Below, piece by piece: positions 55,017 through 63,738 of a stretch of 64,000 nt of DNA. Each line of letters starts with the position of its first letter. Positions within the stretch are counted from its first letter, which is position 1. Under the pieces are notes generated by a model, which was not told where the DNA came from, did not search any database, and saw only the letters and a program-made list of their open reading frames with translations. The DNA comes from Scandinavium vulneris_A. Lineage in GTDB: Bacteria > Pseudomonadota > Gammaproteobacteria > Enterobacterales > Enterobacteriaceae. A program made the position numbers and the translations under genes. The stretch covers positions 186,001 through 250,000 of the forward strand of contig JBKGRZ010000002.1 in NCBI GenBank assembly GCA_046518185.1, given 5' to 3'.

Positions 55017-56255
55017 ATGAAAAAAAGGCCATCCCGCAGCTATCTGTTGCTCAGCGCTTTGTTGTTCTTTTTCTTTGTGACCTGGTCCTCATCAAGTTCA
55101 CTCCTCTCCATTTGGCTACATCAGGAAGTGGGGCTCAAAGCGTCGGAAACCGGCATTATTTTTTCCGTTTTATCCGTATCCGCGCTCTTCGCTCAGGTTT
55201 GCTATGGCTTTATCCAGGACCGACTTGGCCTGCGCAAACATCTGTTATGGGTTATCACAGGGTTACTGATCCTCTCCGGCCCCGCGTATGTGCTTTTTAG
55301 CTATTTGCTAAGCATCAACATTTTGCTGGGTAGCGTGTTTGGCGGTTTGTTTATTGGACTGACATTTAACGGCGGTATCGGCGTTCTCGAATCCTATACC
55401 GAGCGCGTGGCGCGTCAGAGCACCTTTGAGTTTGGCCGGGCACGCATGTGGGGGTCTCTGGGCTGGGCTGTCGCCACGTTTTTTGCCGGGTTACTGTTTA
55501 ATATCAATCCTGACCTTAACTTCCTGGTGGCCTCTTGTTCAGGGCTAATTTTCTTCTGCCTGCTGCTGCGCTTAAAAGTCGCGACGCCGGCAAGCATGGA
55601 GAAACTGGAAATAGGCGCCAAAAAAGTCTCGCTGGAAGATGCCCTGCGTCTGCTCACTCTGCCGCGCTTCTGGGCGCTGATATTTTTCGTGATCGGAACC
55701 TGCATTTATGGCGTATACGACCAGCAATTCCCGGTCTATTTCTCTTCACAGTTCCCGACATTAAGAGAAGGGAATGAGATGTTCGGCTATTTAAATTCCT
55801 TCCAGGTCTTTCTGGAGGCAGCAGGCATGTTTTGCGCGCCTTGGTTGGTTAACCGCATTGGCGCTAAAAATGGTCTGATATTCGCCGGAATGGTGATGGC
55901 ACTGCGCATGATTGCCTCCGGGCTAGTGGAAGGACCCGTGCTCATTTCAATTACCAAACTGCTTCACGCAATCGAACTGCCGATATTGTTAGTCGCCATT
56001 TTTAAATACAACAGTCTCAATTTCGATAAGCGCCTGTCCTCCACGATTTATCTGGTGGGATTCGCCTGCACCAGCTCAATAATTGGCACCGTATTATCCC
56101 CACTGGCAGGCTTTAGCTATGAAAAATTTGGCTTCGCTCAGTCCTATTTGTTCATGGGTATTATGGTGTTCTGCACCACGTTTATTTCCATTTTCCTTTT
56201 GCGCTCAAATAAACCCTCATCTGAGCCATCCTATCTGCAGCAAAGCGCTGTGTAA
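55017..56255 (+). CDS. cscB: oligosaccharide:H+ symporter (LacY/CscB family)
   Basis: This is a 412-residue major-facilitator protein with 12 transmembrane helices. The residues that matter in LacY are present: Glu125 and Arg143 for sugar binding (ESYTE, GRARMWGS), and Glu267, Arg297, His317 and Glu320 for proton coupling (FLEAA, ALRMI, LLHAIELP). It resembles both CscB (sucrose) and LacY/MelY, so the exact sugar is open; the operon suggests sucrose or short fructo-oligosaccharides. First gene of the operon, 19 bases before cscA. Confidence 0.88.
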   Translation: MKKRPSRSYLLLSALLFFFFVTWSSSSSLLSIWLHQEVGLKASETGIIFSVLSVSALFAQVCYGFIQDRLGLRKHLLWVITGLLILSGPAYVLFSYLLSINILLGSVFGGLFIGLTFNGGIGVLESYTERVARQSTFEFGRARMWGSLGWAVATFFAGLLFNINPDLNFLVASCSGLIFFCLLLRLKVATPASMEKLEIGAKKVSLEDALRLLTLPRFWALIFFVIGTCIYGVYDQQFPVYFSSQFPTLREGNEMFGYLNSFQVFLEAAGMFCAPWLVNRIGAKNGLIFAGMVMALRMIASGLVEGPVLISITKLLHAIELPILLVAIFKYNSLNFDKRLSSTIYLVGFACTSSIIGTVLSPLAGFSYEKFGFAQSYLFMGIMVFCTTFISIFLLRSNKPSSEPSYLQQSAV

Positions 56256-56274
56256 TGTACTGAGAGTAAAGACG

Positions 56275-57711
56275 ATGACATCCTTATTAGAACAGGCTGA
56301 ACAGACACTTGAAAAAGCACAAACCGGTGTCAATCCGCGCTGGTATCCGCGGTATCACCTTGCTGCTCGCGCAGGCTGGATGAATGATCCTAACGGTCTG
56401 GTATGGTTTGACGGTTGGTATCACGCGTTTTATCAACACCATCCCTATTCCACTCAATGGGGTCCAATGCACTGGGGACACGCACGCAGCAAAGACCTGG
56501 TGCACTGGGAACATCTTCCCGTCGCGCTGGCCCCGGAAGGCCCGGCTGATAAAGACGGCTGCTTCTCCGGTTCCGCCGTGGTGGACGGCGATACGCTGGC
56601 GTTGATTTATACCGGACATAAGTTTCACGGTTCGCCCGACACTGACGACAATCTTTACCAGGTGCAGTGTCTGGCAACCAGTCGTGACGGTATCCATTTC
56701 GAACGGCATGGCATGGTAATTGATACCCCGCCGGGACTGCATCATTTTCGCGATCCGAAGGTATGGCGGGAAGGCGAATTCTGGTACATGGTCGTCGGTT
56801 CTCGCGTGGAGAATACTGGCCAGGTGCGCCTGTACCGCTCCACCGATCTCCAGGAATGGCACGACGAGGGTATTTTCGCAGAGGCTGAAGACGGCATGGG
56901 CTTTATGTGGGAATGCCCAGATTTCTTTAACCTCGGAGGAAAACGCGTGCTGATGTTCTCCCCGCAAGGGATATCGGCGCAAGGGTATCACCATCGTAAT
57001 CTCTTTCAGAGTGGCTATTTACTTGGGGAGTGGCAGCCAGGACAACCGTTCACGCATAACGGAGAATTTATTGAGCTGGACCACGGACACGACTTCTATG
57101 CTCCGCAAAGTTTCCTGACCCCGGACAACCGCCGCATTGTCATCGGTTGGCTGGATATGTGGGAATCGCCGATGCCGGAACAGCAAGATGGATGGGCGGG
57201 TATGCTCTCTCTCCCGCGCGAGTTATGCCTTGCTGACAATCATCAAGTGAGGATGAAACCTGCGGATGAAGTCACTGCGCTGCGCGGTCGCTATTATCCA
57301 ACACCTATTCGCTGCCTGAAAAATCAGAAAGCCCTTATCGCGGAAGATGCCGAAGCGGTCGAAGTGCAGCTGGCATGGGATCTGAGTGCGTCTACGGCTG
57401 AACAGTTTGGTATGGCGTTGGGTGATGGGCTGAGAATTTACGTCGATATTCAGGCTCAGCGTCTGGTGGTCGAGCGTCGCTATCCGGAATATTCGTTGGA
57501 AGGCATTCGTAGCATTTCGCTACCAGCAGGCAGCGGCCTGTCACTGCGAATTTTTATTGACCGCTCATCGGTTGAGGTTTTTGTTAACGAGGGTGACGCT
57601 TGCTTAAGCAGCCGAATTTATCCGCAGCCGGGCCAACGCGATATATCACTGTTTGCGAATAGTGGTATTGCCGCATTACACGATGCCGGATACTGGTCTT
57701 TAGATAAATAA
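56275..57711 (+). CDS. cscA: cytosolic GH32 beta-fructofuranosidase CscA
   Basis: This is a 478-residue GH32 enzyme without a signal peptide. The nucleophile Asp38 lies in WMNDPNG, the transition-state aspartate in HFRDPK (Asp160) and the acid/base Glu213 in WECPD. A C-terminal beta-sandwich domain follows. It is very close to E. coli CscA, which hydrolyses unphosphorylated sucrose to glucose and fructose. I chose the ATG at 56275 (MTSLLEQAEQ), since the longer frame runs through the end of cscB. The pairing with a symporter rather than a PTS supports an unphosphorylated substrate. Confidence 0.93.
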   Translation: MTSLLEQAEQTLEKAQTGVNPRWYPRYHLAARAGWMNDPNGLVWFDGWYHAFYQHHPYSTQWGPMHWGHARSKDLVHWEHLPVALAPEGPADKDGCFSGSAVVDGDTLALIYTGHKFHGSPDTDDNLYQVQCLATSRDGIHFERHGMVIDTPPGLHHFRDPKVWREGEFWYMVVGSRVENTGQVRLYRSTDLQEWHDEGIFAEAEDGMGFMWECPDFFNLGGKRVLMFSPQGISAQGYHHRNLFQSGYLLGEWQPGQPFTHNGEFIELDHGHDFYAPQSFLTPDNRRIVIGWLDMWESPMPEQQDGWAGMLSLPRELCLADNHQVRMKPADEVTALRGRYYPTPIRCLKNQKALIAEDAEAVEVQLAWDLSASTAEQFGMALGDGLRIYVDIQAQRLVVERRYPEYSLEGIRSISLPAGSGLSLRIFIDRSSVEVFVNEGDACLSSRIYPQPGQRDISLFANSGIAALHDAGYWSLDK

Positions 57712-57804
57712 TTTTCAGTTTCGACCTTTTTCTTACATTGTGAGCTTTTAATGGGTGCCAGTCTCTGGCTGGCATTTTATTGTCTGGGATAATGAGATAG
57801 CAAA

Positions 57805-59031
57805 ATGGAAGAAATATTAACACCTCAACATCGCATTACAGCGATAAATAAAAGCATATTCATTTCAAGAAAGCAGACGCTGGCAATGATGCTGACATTA
57901 GCGGCATTTCCTGTCATTGCTGAAGAAACCATAGAACAGCCAGAAAGTTATACAGGAAACTATCAAAGCTATTTTCAAGATGAAACTGACACTAAAGTAA
58001 CGAATGCATCACCTGCACAAAAAGAAAAAGAGCCATTGCCCCTTAGCGCTGCATCATCACCTGTTGCTGTGGATAAAACAGCTAAAGTGAACACCAAACA
58101 CGAAATGGATAATCCGGAAGATGTCAGTCTATTACGTTTAAGACAGGAAGACCCACCGGTTCACTGGAACAGCATTGGTCGCAATATGGAAGTCGGCGGC
58201 CTGCATGGAAACATCGGGACTCAAATAGAAATTGATGATGTTCGCTGGAGCGATAATAAGAAAAATAGCGGCAAATTCAAACTCGCCACCATTCAGGCCT
58301 TTTTAAGACATGACGAATTACCAAACTGGTATTTTGGTTTTTGGAATGCCAGGGAAGACAGTTATCAAGGCCAATTCAGTAATCAGGACTACAAAGGCAC
58401 AAACACCATCAATGAGTTTTTTGTAGGTCATATTTTTGAAACCTGGCGAGGTAATATCGGTACAGAAGTCATGGCCGGTTCCGAAACGGCAACGAAACGC
58501 TGGAAAAGCAGATTCAAAGTTTGGCAGGACCTGCGACTGACCAACAAATGGAGTCTCGCCGGATATGCTTATGGTGAATATCAGCCGCAGGGAAATGAGC
58601 CGGGAAATGGCGATCTTAATCAGTATATTTTTGAAATAGAACCTGCCATTCAATACCGCATAAATCCGGATCTGGGTTTGTATCTTCGGCCCTATTATTA
58701 CTATAACCGCCAGGAACGTGAAAGCTGGGGTGATATCGTTGAACAAGAATGGAAGGTCACTGCTGGGCTTTGGCGGAACTGGTACCCTCTGTTAACCTCC
58801 CTGTATTTGGGCTTCGGGCAGGACAAAATAGATAACGCCAGCAATGCCAAAGAAGTTTTCTATGACGGTAGATATAAATTTATTGGCGGCACTATCAGTT
58901 ACCCGGTTTTTGGCGAAGTTCGCTTATACGGTGAATTCAAAGCACAATTTACCAAAGAAGCCGGACTCTGGACAACTGCCGGACACTCATGGAATCCCTT
59001 TACCGTGGTCGGTGTGAATTATAACTTCTGA
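57805..59031 (+). CDS. OmpG-type outer-membrane porin with N-terminal extension
   Basis: This is a 408-residue precursor. An unusually long n-region (about 24 residues) precedes the hydrophobic core MMLTLAAFPVIA, with cleavage expected near residue 39. A 65-residue acidic, low-complexity stretch (about 40-105) follows, then a beta-barrel with many aromatic-girdle strands ending in VGVNYNF, a normal BAM signal with a terminal Phe. Barrel blocks resemble OmpG and the second porin of this operon. It probably lets fructo-oligosaccharides through the outer membrane. DNA here is richer in A+T than the backbone. Confidence 0.78.
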   Translation: MEEILTPQHRITAINKSIFISRKQTLAMMLTLAAFPVIAEETIEQPESYTGNYQSYFQDETDTKVTNASPAQKEKEPLPLSAASSPVAVDKTAKVNTKHEMDNPEDVSLLRLRQEDPPVHWNSIGRNMEVGGLHGNIGTQIEIDDVRWSDNKKNSGKFKLATIQAFLRHDELPNWYFGFWNAREDSYQGQFSNQDYKGTNTINEFFVGHIFETWRGNIGTEVMAGSETATKRWKSRFKVWQDLRLTNKWSLAGYAYGEYQPQGNEPGNGDLNQYIFEIEPAIQYRINPDLGLYLRPYYYYNRQERESWGDIVEQEWKVTAGLWRNWYPLLTSLYLGFGQDKIDNASNAKEVFYDGRYKFIGGTISYPVFGEVRLYGEFKAQFTKEAGLWTTAGHSWNPFTVVGVNYNF

Positions 59032-59045
59032 TATTCAGGTGTAGT

Positions 59046-60539
59046 ATGAAAAAAATAATCTTAGCGGCATCTGTCGCTCTACTGGCGCTTTCGCTTGGAA
59101 ATATGCCGGCCTGGTCGCAGCCGTCAAAAGAAACATTACACAATAAAACCATCAGTCATGTTAATGGTTTTTTCCCACGGGTGGACGGTTCATTTATTGG
59201 CGACCCGATGCCTGTTTATAATGATGGCATATTTGATATTTTTTATCTGAACGATGTCCGTGGTGGCAGCGACCTGGGCGTACACGCCATTCACCTGCTG
59301 TCGAGTGCTAATTTATATGATTATCAGAACCATTCGGAAGTAATTCCCTATGTCAACGACGTTGACGATCCTGAATTACTCTTGGGAACCGGTTCGATTA
59401 TTAAAGTCGGCGATACCTGGCATGCCTGGTATACCGCACACAATGAAAATGTGTTTCCGGTTGAATCCATTATGCACGCGACCAGCAAAGACCGTCTTCA
59501 CTGGATAAAACACCCACAGGATACGATCCTACCGGGCGGTAACTATCGAGGGAATGACTTCAGGGACCCTCATGTGGTTTGGGTTGAAGAAAAGAAAGAA
59601 TATTGGATGTTGATTACCACGCGCAGCAACGGTCGCGGTGTTATTGCCCGGTACAGTTCAACCGATTTAAAGACCTGGGAAGACAGAGGTGTATTTTTTG
59701 ATAACGACACCATTACCAGCAATGCCAACCTCGAATGCCCTACGCTTGTGTTCTTCAACGGACGTTGGTATCTCAGCTTTAGCGACCAATGGCCGCTACG
59801 CCTGACCCAATATCGGGTCGCGGATAATCCGGATGGGCCGTGGCGGAAAATGGATAATTATGTGGTCGATGGCTCGGGTTTTTACGCGGGAAAACTGGCG
59901 CTCAAAAACGATCGCCTGTTTGTTTTCGGCTGGATCCCCACCAAAGCGGGAAACCGCGATAGCGGCAACATTGACTGGGCAGGAAATCTGGTTGCTCATG
60001 AGCTAACGGCAGATGACAAGGGTCAGCTCAATAGCGTTCTCCCGCAGGAGCTTGAAACGGTCATCAACGACAACCCGGGTCCGGTGATTACCTTAACGAG
60101 CGATAAAAGGCTAAAAACGGCAACGCCGTTCGGTCCCTTACAGTCTGCGGTGTATCCACCCCTGCCCAAACGAGGTGAGTTAAGCGCCACCATTGATATT
60201 CCCTCTGCCGGAATGGTCATGAGCTTTGGCCTGGCGGATGACAGAATCAGTGATGCAATGCTCAACGTTGTGTTCAATAAGAGCAAAGGTAAAGTCTATT
60301 TTTTTAATGCGCCGCTGGCGACAATTCACCTGGCTAACGCTGAATCCTGGGTGAATGTTCCGCTCGGTGAAAAAATTGAGTTACGTGTCCTGATTCAAAA
60401 CTCAATTGCTGTTTTTTATATCAACAATAAAGCGGCATTCAGTACCCGAATGTACTCCATGCAGGATAAAGCATGGAGTATTAGCCTACCTCAAAACGAT
60501 AATTTTCACGCGTCGCTGAAAATAAAAGAAATGATTTAA
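59046..60539 (+). CDS. exported GH32 fructan hydrolase
   Basis: This is a 497-residue precursor with a clear Sec signal peptide (MKKIILAASVALLALSLG, cleavage near residue 24). The GH32 triad is present: Asp53 in IGDPMP at the nucleophile site, Asp174 in DFRDPHVVW and Glu230 in LECPTLV. A C-terminal beta-sandwich follows. The first motif departs from the usual WMNDPNG, so the substrate is not sucrose by default; levan, inulin or their oligomers are plausible. The location is periplasmic or outer-membrane facing. It sits 14 bases after porin 1 and 12 before porin 2. Confidence 0.85.
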   Translation: MKKIILAASVALLALSLGNMPAWSQPSKETLHNKTISHVNGFFPRVDGSFIGDPMPVYNDGIFDIFYLNDVRGGSDLGVHAIHLLSSANLYDYQNHSEVIPYVNDVDDPELLLGTGSIIKVGDTWHAWYTAHNENVFPVESIMHATSKDRLHWIKHPQDTILPGGNYRGNDFRDPHVVWVEEKKEYWMLITTRSNGRGVIARYSSTDLKTWEDRGVFFDNDTITSNANLECPTLVFFNGRWYLSFSDQWPLRLTQYRVADNPDGPWRKMDNYVVDGSGFYAGKLALKNDRLFVFGWIPTKAGNRDSGNIDWAGNLVAHELTADDKGQLNSVLPQELETVINDNPGPVITLTSDKRLKTATPFGPLQSAVYPPLPKRGELSATIDIPSAGMVMSFGLADDRISDAMLNVVFNKSKGKVYFFNAPLATIHLANAESWVNVPLGEKIELRVLIQNSIAVFYINNKAAFSTRMYSMQDKAWSISLPQNDNFHASLKIKEMI

Positions 60540-60551
60540 CGGGATATTATT

Positions 60552-61565
60552 ATGAAAAGTTATCATGCCCTGTCTGTTATTTTTTCTCTTCTGTTTCCGG
60601 CGCTGGCGAATGCGAGTATGAGTATCATGAAGGATTTGTCGGGAAACGTTATTGCCGTCGATCCGTGGTCATATCTGGATGAAGATGTCATGTGGACCTC
60701 AACGCGTTCCTCCAATCCTGCCGGTGGCCGCGTACATGGCCAGCTTAAAATGAAATATGCCATTGAGGATAATAACTGGCGGAACAGCCATTTCCACAGT
60801 GGAAATGATTCATTGACGTTTGTGCAAGGGGTGATGCGTCACGACGCGTTACCCGGTTGGTATCTGGCTTTCTCTGAGGGCAGAACCACCAACTATAACG
60901 GGCCATGGGAGGACCAGACTTACCTCAGCCAGAATCAGTGGACTCAGTTGATTATCGGCCATGAATATTTCTACAAGCGTCTGCGTTACGGTTGGGATGT
61001 TATGGGGGGAAGTGCGTCAATCGAGGATCGCTGGCAGGGACGCGTCAAATTCTTTACCGATTTGCGTGTTACCGACAATTTCTCATTCTTTAACTACCTG
61101 TATCAGCAGATTGACCATCGCCGCAGCGGTGGTTCACAGAATGATCGTGACGTACGCTCATTTCAGATTGAACCCGGCGTCCAATATATTATTAACAACA
61201 CCACCGGGGTCTGGTTTCGCCAGCAATTCGCCTCTTCTATTTTAGACCGCGCGCAATGGGGGGATATCGACGAAAAAAGCTGGACCACTTCATTTGGCGT
61301 CTGGCGCAACTGGGGGAAATTATCCACAACGCTCAGCGGCGGGTATGGACATTATAAGAAAAACAATGCACAGCCTGAAGATGGTGAAGTTTTCCAGAAT
61401 ACTCGTAACCGATTCATGAAGGTGTCAGCAAACTACCCCTTAACCTCCCGTTTTACAGTGTCCGGGGAAGTTACCGGCGCCCTGATAAACCAGAGCGGTA
61501 GTTGGGTCACTAACGGTGATGCCATCACCACCGAATATAAGCTGATGCTGGATTATAACTTTTAA
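60552..61565 (+). CDS. OmpG-type outer-membrane porin 2
   Basis: This is a 337-residue precursor with a signal peptide ending FPALANA-S (about residue 21) and a beta-barrel ending in LMLDYNF. It is a paralogue of porin 1: RHDALPGWYLAF matches RHDELPNWYFGF, and WGDIDEKSWTTSFGVWRNW matches WGDIVEQEWKVTAGLWRNW. It lacks the long N-terminal extension. OmpG itself is a monomeric, nonspecific sugar porin in E. coli. The specificity here is unknown. Confidence 0.78.
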   Translation: MKSYHALSVIFSLLFPALANASMSIMKDLSGNVIAVDPWSYLDEDVMWTSTRSSNPAGGRVHGQLKMKYAIEDNNWRNSHFHSGNDSLTFVQGVMRHDALPGWYLAFSEGRTTNYNGPWEDQTYLSQNQWTQLIIGHEYFYKRLRYGWDVMGGSASIEDRWQGRVKFFTDLRVTDNFSFFNYLYQQIDHRRSGGSQNDRDVRSFQIEPGVQYIINNTTGVWFRQQFASSILDRAQWGDIDEKSWTTSFGVWRNWGKLSTTLSGGYGHYKKNNAQPEDGEVFQNTRNRFMKVSANYPLTSRFTVSGEVTGALINQSGSWVTNGDAITTEYKLMLDYNF

Positions 61566-61596
61566 CAAATACGTTAATTATCATTGAGGAAATGTC

Positions 61597-62547
61597 ATGA
61601 ATATCTGGACTCTTGGCGACGCGGTGGTCGATCTTCTACCGCTTTCAGATATGCAGTATCAAGCCTGCGCAGGAGGTGCCCCATTTAATGTTGCGGTCGG
61701 TACGGCACGTTTACGCTGCCAAAGTGGTTTTATTGGCCGAGTGGGTGAAGACGATTTTGGTCGTTTCCTAAAAAAAACGTTGTCTGACTCAGGCGTATCA
61801 ACCGCCAGTCTGCAGTTAGATAGCGAGCACAGAACCAGTACGGTGCTGGTTTCACTCAACAGCGGTGGGGAGCGCGGATTTACATTTTTAACCAGCCCCT
61901 CAGCAGATCAATTTTTAACACCCGATGTCCTTCCAGACTTTAGCGACGATATTCTGCACTTTTGTTCTTTGGCGCTGGTCGGCGAAATTTGTCGTAATAC
62001 GCTGATCACCGCTATCGGCAACGTTAAACAGCGCGGAGGATTACTGAGTTTCGATGTGAATTTACGCGAGCAAATGTGGCCTGATAAGCAAGAAATGGTC
62101 GAGACGGTACGCCATTTTTCATCGCAGGCCGACATTCTTAAACTCTCAGAAGAAGAATGGTACTGGCTTACAGACACCTACGATTTTACCTGTGCGCTTG
62201 ACGCCCTTAAAGCACTCCCTGCTCAACTGAAAATCGTGACCTACGGGGCGCAAGGTGCCATGGTGATATGGCGAAACAGCGTCATCCATTTCAACGGTTA
62301 TACCATCGACAGTATTGATACGACCGGGGCTGGCGATGCTTTCGTCGCTGGCTTGCTGGCCTGGATTGCACATAATGGGATGCCAGAGCGTTTTGAACAG
62401 ATACATCAGGCTATTGCTCAAGCCAGTGCCTGCGGTGCGCTCGCAACAACCCGCAAAGGTGCACTGACCGCACTGCCGGACAGCCACGCGCTTGATGCCT
62501 TTATTACTGAATTTTCGCTACCGGACTACGAGGTGAAAAACCGTTAA
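61597..62547 (+). CDS. cscK: PfkB-family fructokinase, CscK-like
   Basis: This is a 316-residue ribokinase-family sugar kinase. The N-terminal GGAPFN (about 26-31) binds sugar, and the C-terminal DTTGAGDAFVAGLL has the catalytic Asp247 and the anion hole. It is close to the CscK and ScrK fructokinases, which phosphorylate fructose at C6 with ATP. It completes the pathway from the GH32 enzymes to fructose-6-phosphate. GAGGAAA ribosome site; 31 bases after porin 2. It is the last gene before tRNA-Gly. Confidence 0.92.
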   Translation: MNIWTLGDAVVDLLPLSDMQYQACAGGAPFNVAVGTARLRCQSGFIGRVGEDDFGRFLKKTLSDSGVSTASLQLDSEHRTSTVLVSLNSGGERGFTFLTSPSADQFLTPDVLPDFSDDILHFCSLALVGEICRNTLITAIGNVKQRGGLLSFDVNLREQMWPDKQEMVETVRHFSSQADILKLSEEEWYWLTDTYDFTCALDALKALPAQLKIVTYGAQGAMVIWRNSVIHFNGYTIDSIDTTGAGDAFVAGLLAWIAHNGMPERFEQIHQAIAQASACGALATTRKGALTALPDSHALDAFITEFSLPDYEVKNR

Positions 62548-62630
62548 TCATGATAACTGCAAGCTAAATGCTCATGTTGGTCGCACTAAAACGTAGTGGT
62601 TTGATGGATAGCATTAAGGAAAGGTAAGTT

Positions 62631-62704
62631 TGGAGCGGGTGAAGGGAATCGAACCCTCGTATGCAGCTTGGGAAGCTACCGTTCTACCATTGAACTACAC
62701 CCGC
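62631..62704 (-). tRNA. glyU: tRNA-Gly (CCC)
   Basis: A 74-base tRNA on the minus strand with anticodon CCC in CTTCCCAAG, the T-loop GTTCGATTC and an encoded CCA. It matches E. coli glyU. Its 3' end faces the fructan locus. In E. coli the same tRNA borders the ETT2 island, so this is a known site of accessory DNA. Confidence 0.97.
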
Positions 62705-62734
62705 ATAAGGCGTCCCCGTGAAAGGGGTGAAGGC

Positions 62735-62762
62735 ATTATAGACTTAACGCCTTCACTGACAA
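62735..62762 (-). promoter_or_regulatory. glyU promoter
   Basis: On the minus strand TTGTCA (62757-62762) and a perfect TATAAT (62735-62740), 16 bases apart, lie 30 bases before the tRNA. Confidence 0.8.
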
Positions 62763-62797
62763 GCCTTTCTGCGTCTAAGTGGCGATAATATAACCGA

Positions 62798-63505
62798 TTA
62801 GCACTTTGGCTTGCTGCCCTGCGGCGGTAAATAGCGCAGCGGATCGATGGCGGTGGCGCGATAGCGAATCTGGAAATGTAGCTTCACCGAATCGGCATCG
62901 CTGCTGCCCATGGTGGCAATCTGCTGGCCGATTTTCACCGATTGACCGTTATTGACCATCATTTTATCGTTGTGCGCATAGGCGGTGATGTAATCTTCAC
63001 TGTGCTTAATCATGATCAGGTTACCGTAACCGCGCAGCTGGTTGCCGACGTAGACCACCTTCCCTGCGCCCGAGGCATAAACCGGCTGACCGCGAGAGCC
63101 CGCGATATCAATCCCTTTATTGCCGCCATCGGCCGTGGAATAGGGCATCACCACTTTCCCACTGGTTGGCCAACGCCAGCAGCGTTGTCCCACCGGTGGC
63201 CATGACGACTGCGGTACCGCAGACGACGGCGTTACCTTCGCCGTGCGGCTACCGCCGGAAGATTTTTTCGTGCCCGAACTTCCTTTAACCTTCAGCCGCT
63301 GCCCGATTTCAATGGTATACGGCGGCGAAATACCGTTCATGCGGGCCAGGTCTCGCACACTGGTTCCGGTCATGCGCGATATTTTAAATAAGGTATCGCC
63401 GCGTTTAACCGTGTAGACCCCGTCTGAGCCGGATTTATTGCCGGAACAACCAGCCAGAACCAGCCCAATAAACAGGCACAGAAATAGGCGTATAGGGTGT
63501 TTCAT
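62798..63505 (-). CDS. actS: lipoprotein amidase activator ActS (YgeR)
   Basis: This is a 235-residue precursor with lipobox LAGC, a LysM peptidoglycan-binding domain (VYTVKRGDTLFKISRMTG) and a C-terminal LytM/M23 domain. The M23 zinc ligands are degenerate (NKGIDIAG instead of HxGxD; LHFQIRY), as expected for an activator rather than an enzyme. ActS activates AmiC in E. coli. I chose the ATG at 63505. A TTG at 63523 with its own GAGGA site would add six residues (MRAGRL) that resemble the E. coli start, and may be the real one. In E. coli the neighbouring ygfK/xdh purine region follows; here idi follows directly. Confidence 0.93.
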   Translation of the reverse strand: MKHPIRLFLCLFIGLVLAGCSGNKSGSDGVYTVKRGDTLFKISRMTGTSVRDLARMNGISPPYTIEIGQRLKVKGSSGTKKSSGGSRTAKVTPSSAVPQSSWPPVGQRCWRWPTSGKVVMPYSTADGGNKGIDIAGSRGQPVYASGAGKVVYVGNQLRGYGNLIMIKHSEDYITAYAHNDKMMVNNGQSVKIGQQIATMGSSDADSVKLHFQIRYRATAIDPLRYLPPQGSKPKC

Positions 63506-63691
63506 CAGGCGTCCTGCTCTCAAAGCGAGTCCTCGGTGTCAGTCAAACGGATGGCATATGATACCAGCCATAACCCGTATGCCAATGGTTAGCATGCTTT
63601 TTGATGAACGGTGTTTTGACAAAAGCTGCGGATATACCCTGGCATCAGGTTTCTCTGCCACACCGGGCATTCTGCCCGTTAGAGATTGTCG

Positions 63692-63720
63692 TATAATAGA
63701 CCCAGCCCGTAGGTTGGGTC
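63692..63720 (+). promoter_or_regulatory. idi promoter -10 with an adjoining inverted repeat
   Basis: TATAAT (63692-63697) lies 41 bases before the idi start. It is followed at once by the inverted repeat GACCCA (63699-63704) and TGGGTC (63715-63720). The -35 is weak (TTCTGC, 63670-63675). Confidence 0.5.
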
Positions 63721-63738
63721 TTTCAGTTCGGAGAGGGT

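Noticed and set aside
56083..56274. N-terminal extension of cscA back to 56083
   Set aside because: It overlaps the last 170 bases of cscB and has no homology; ATG 56275 fits the family start.
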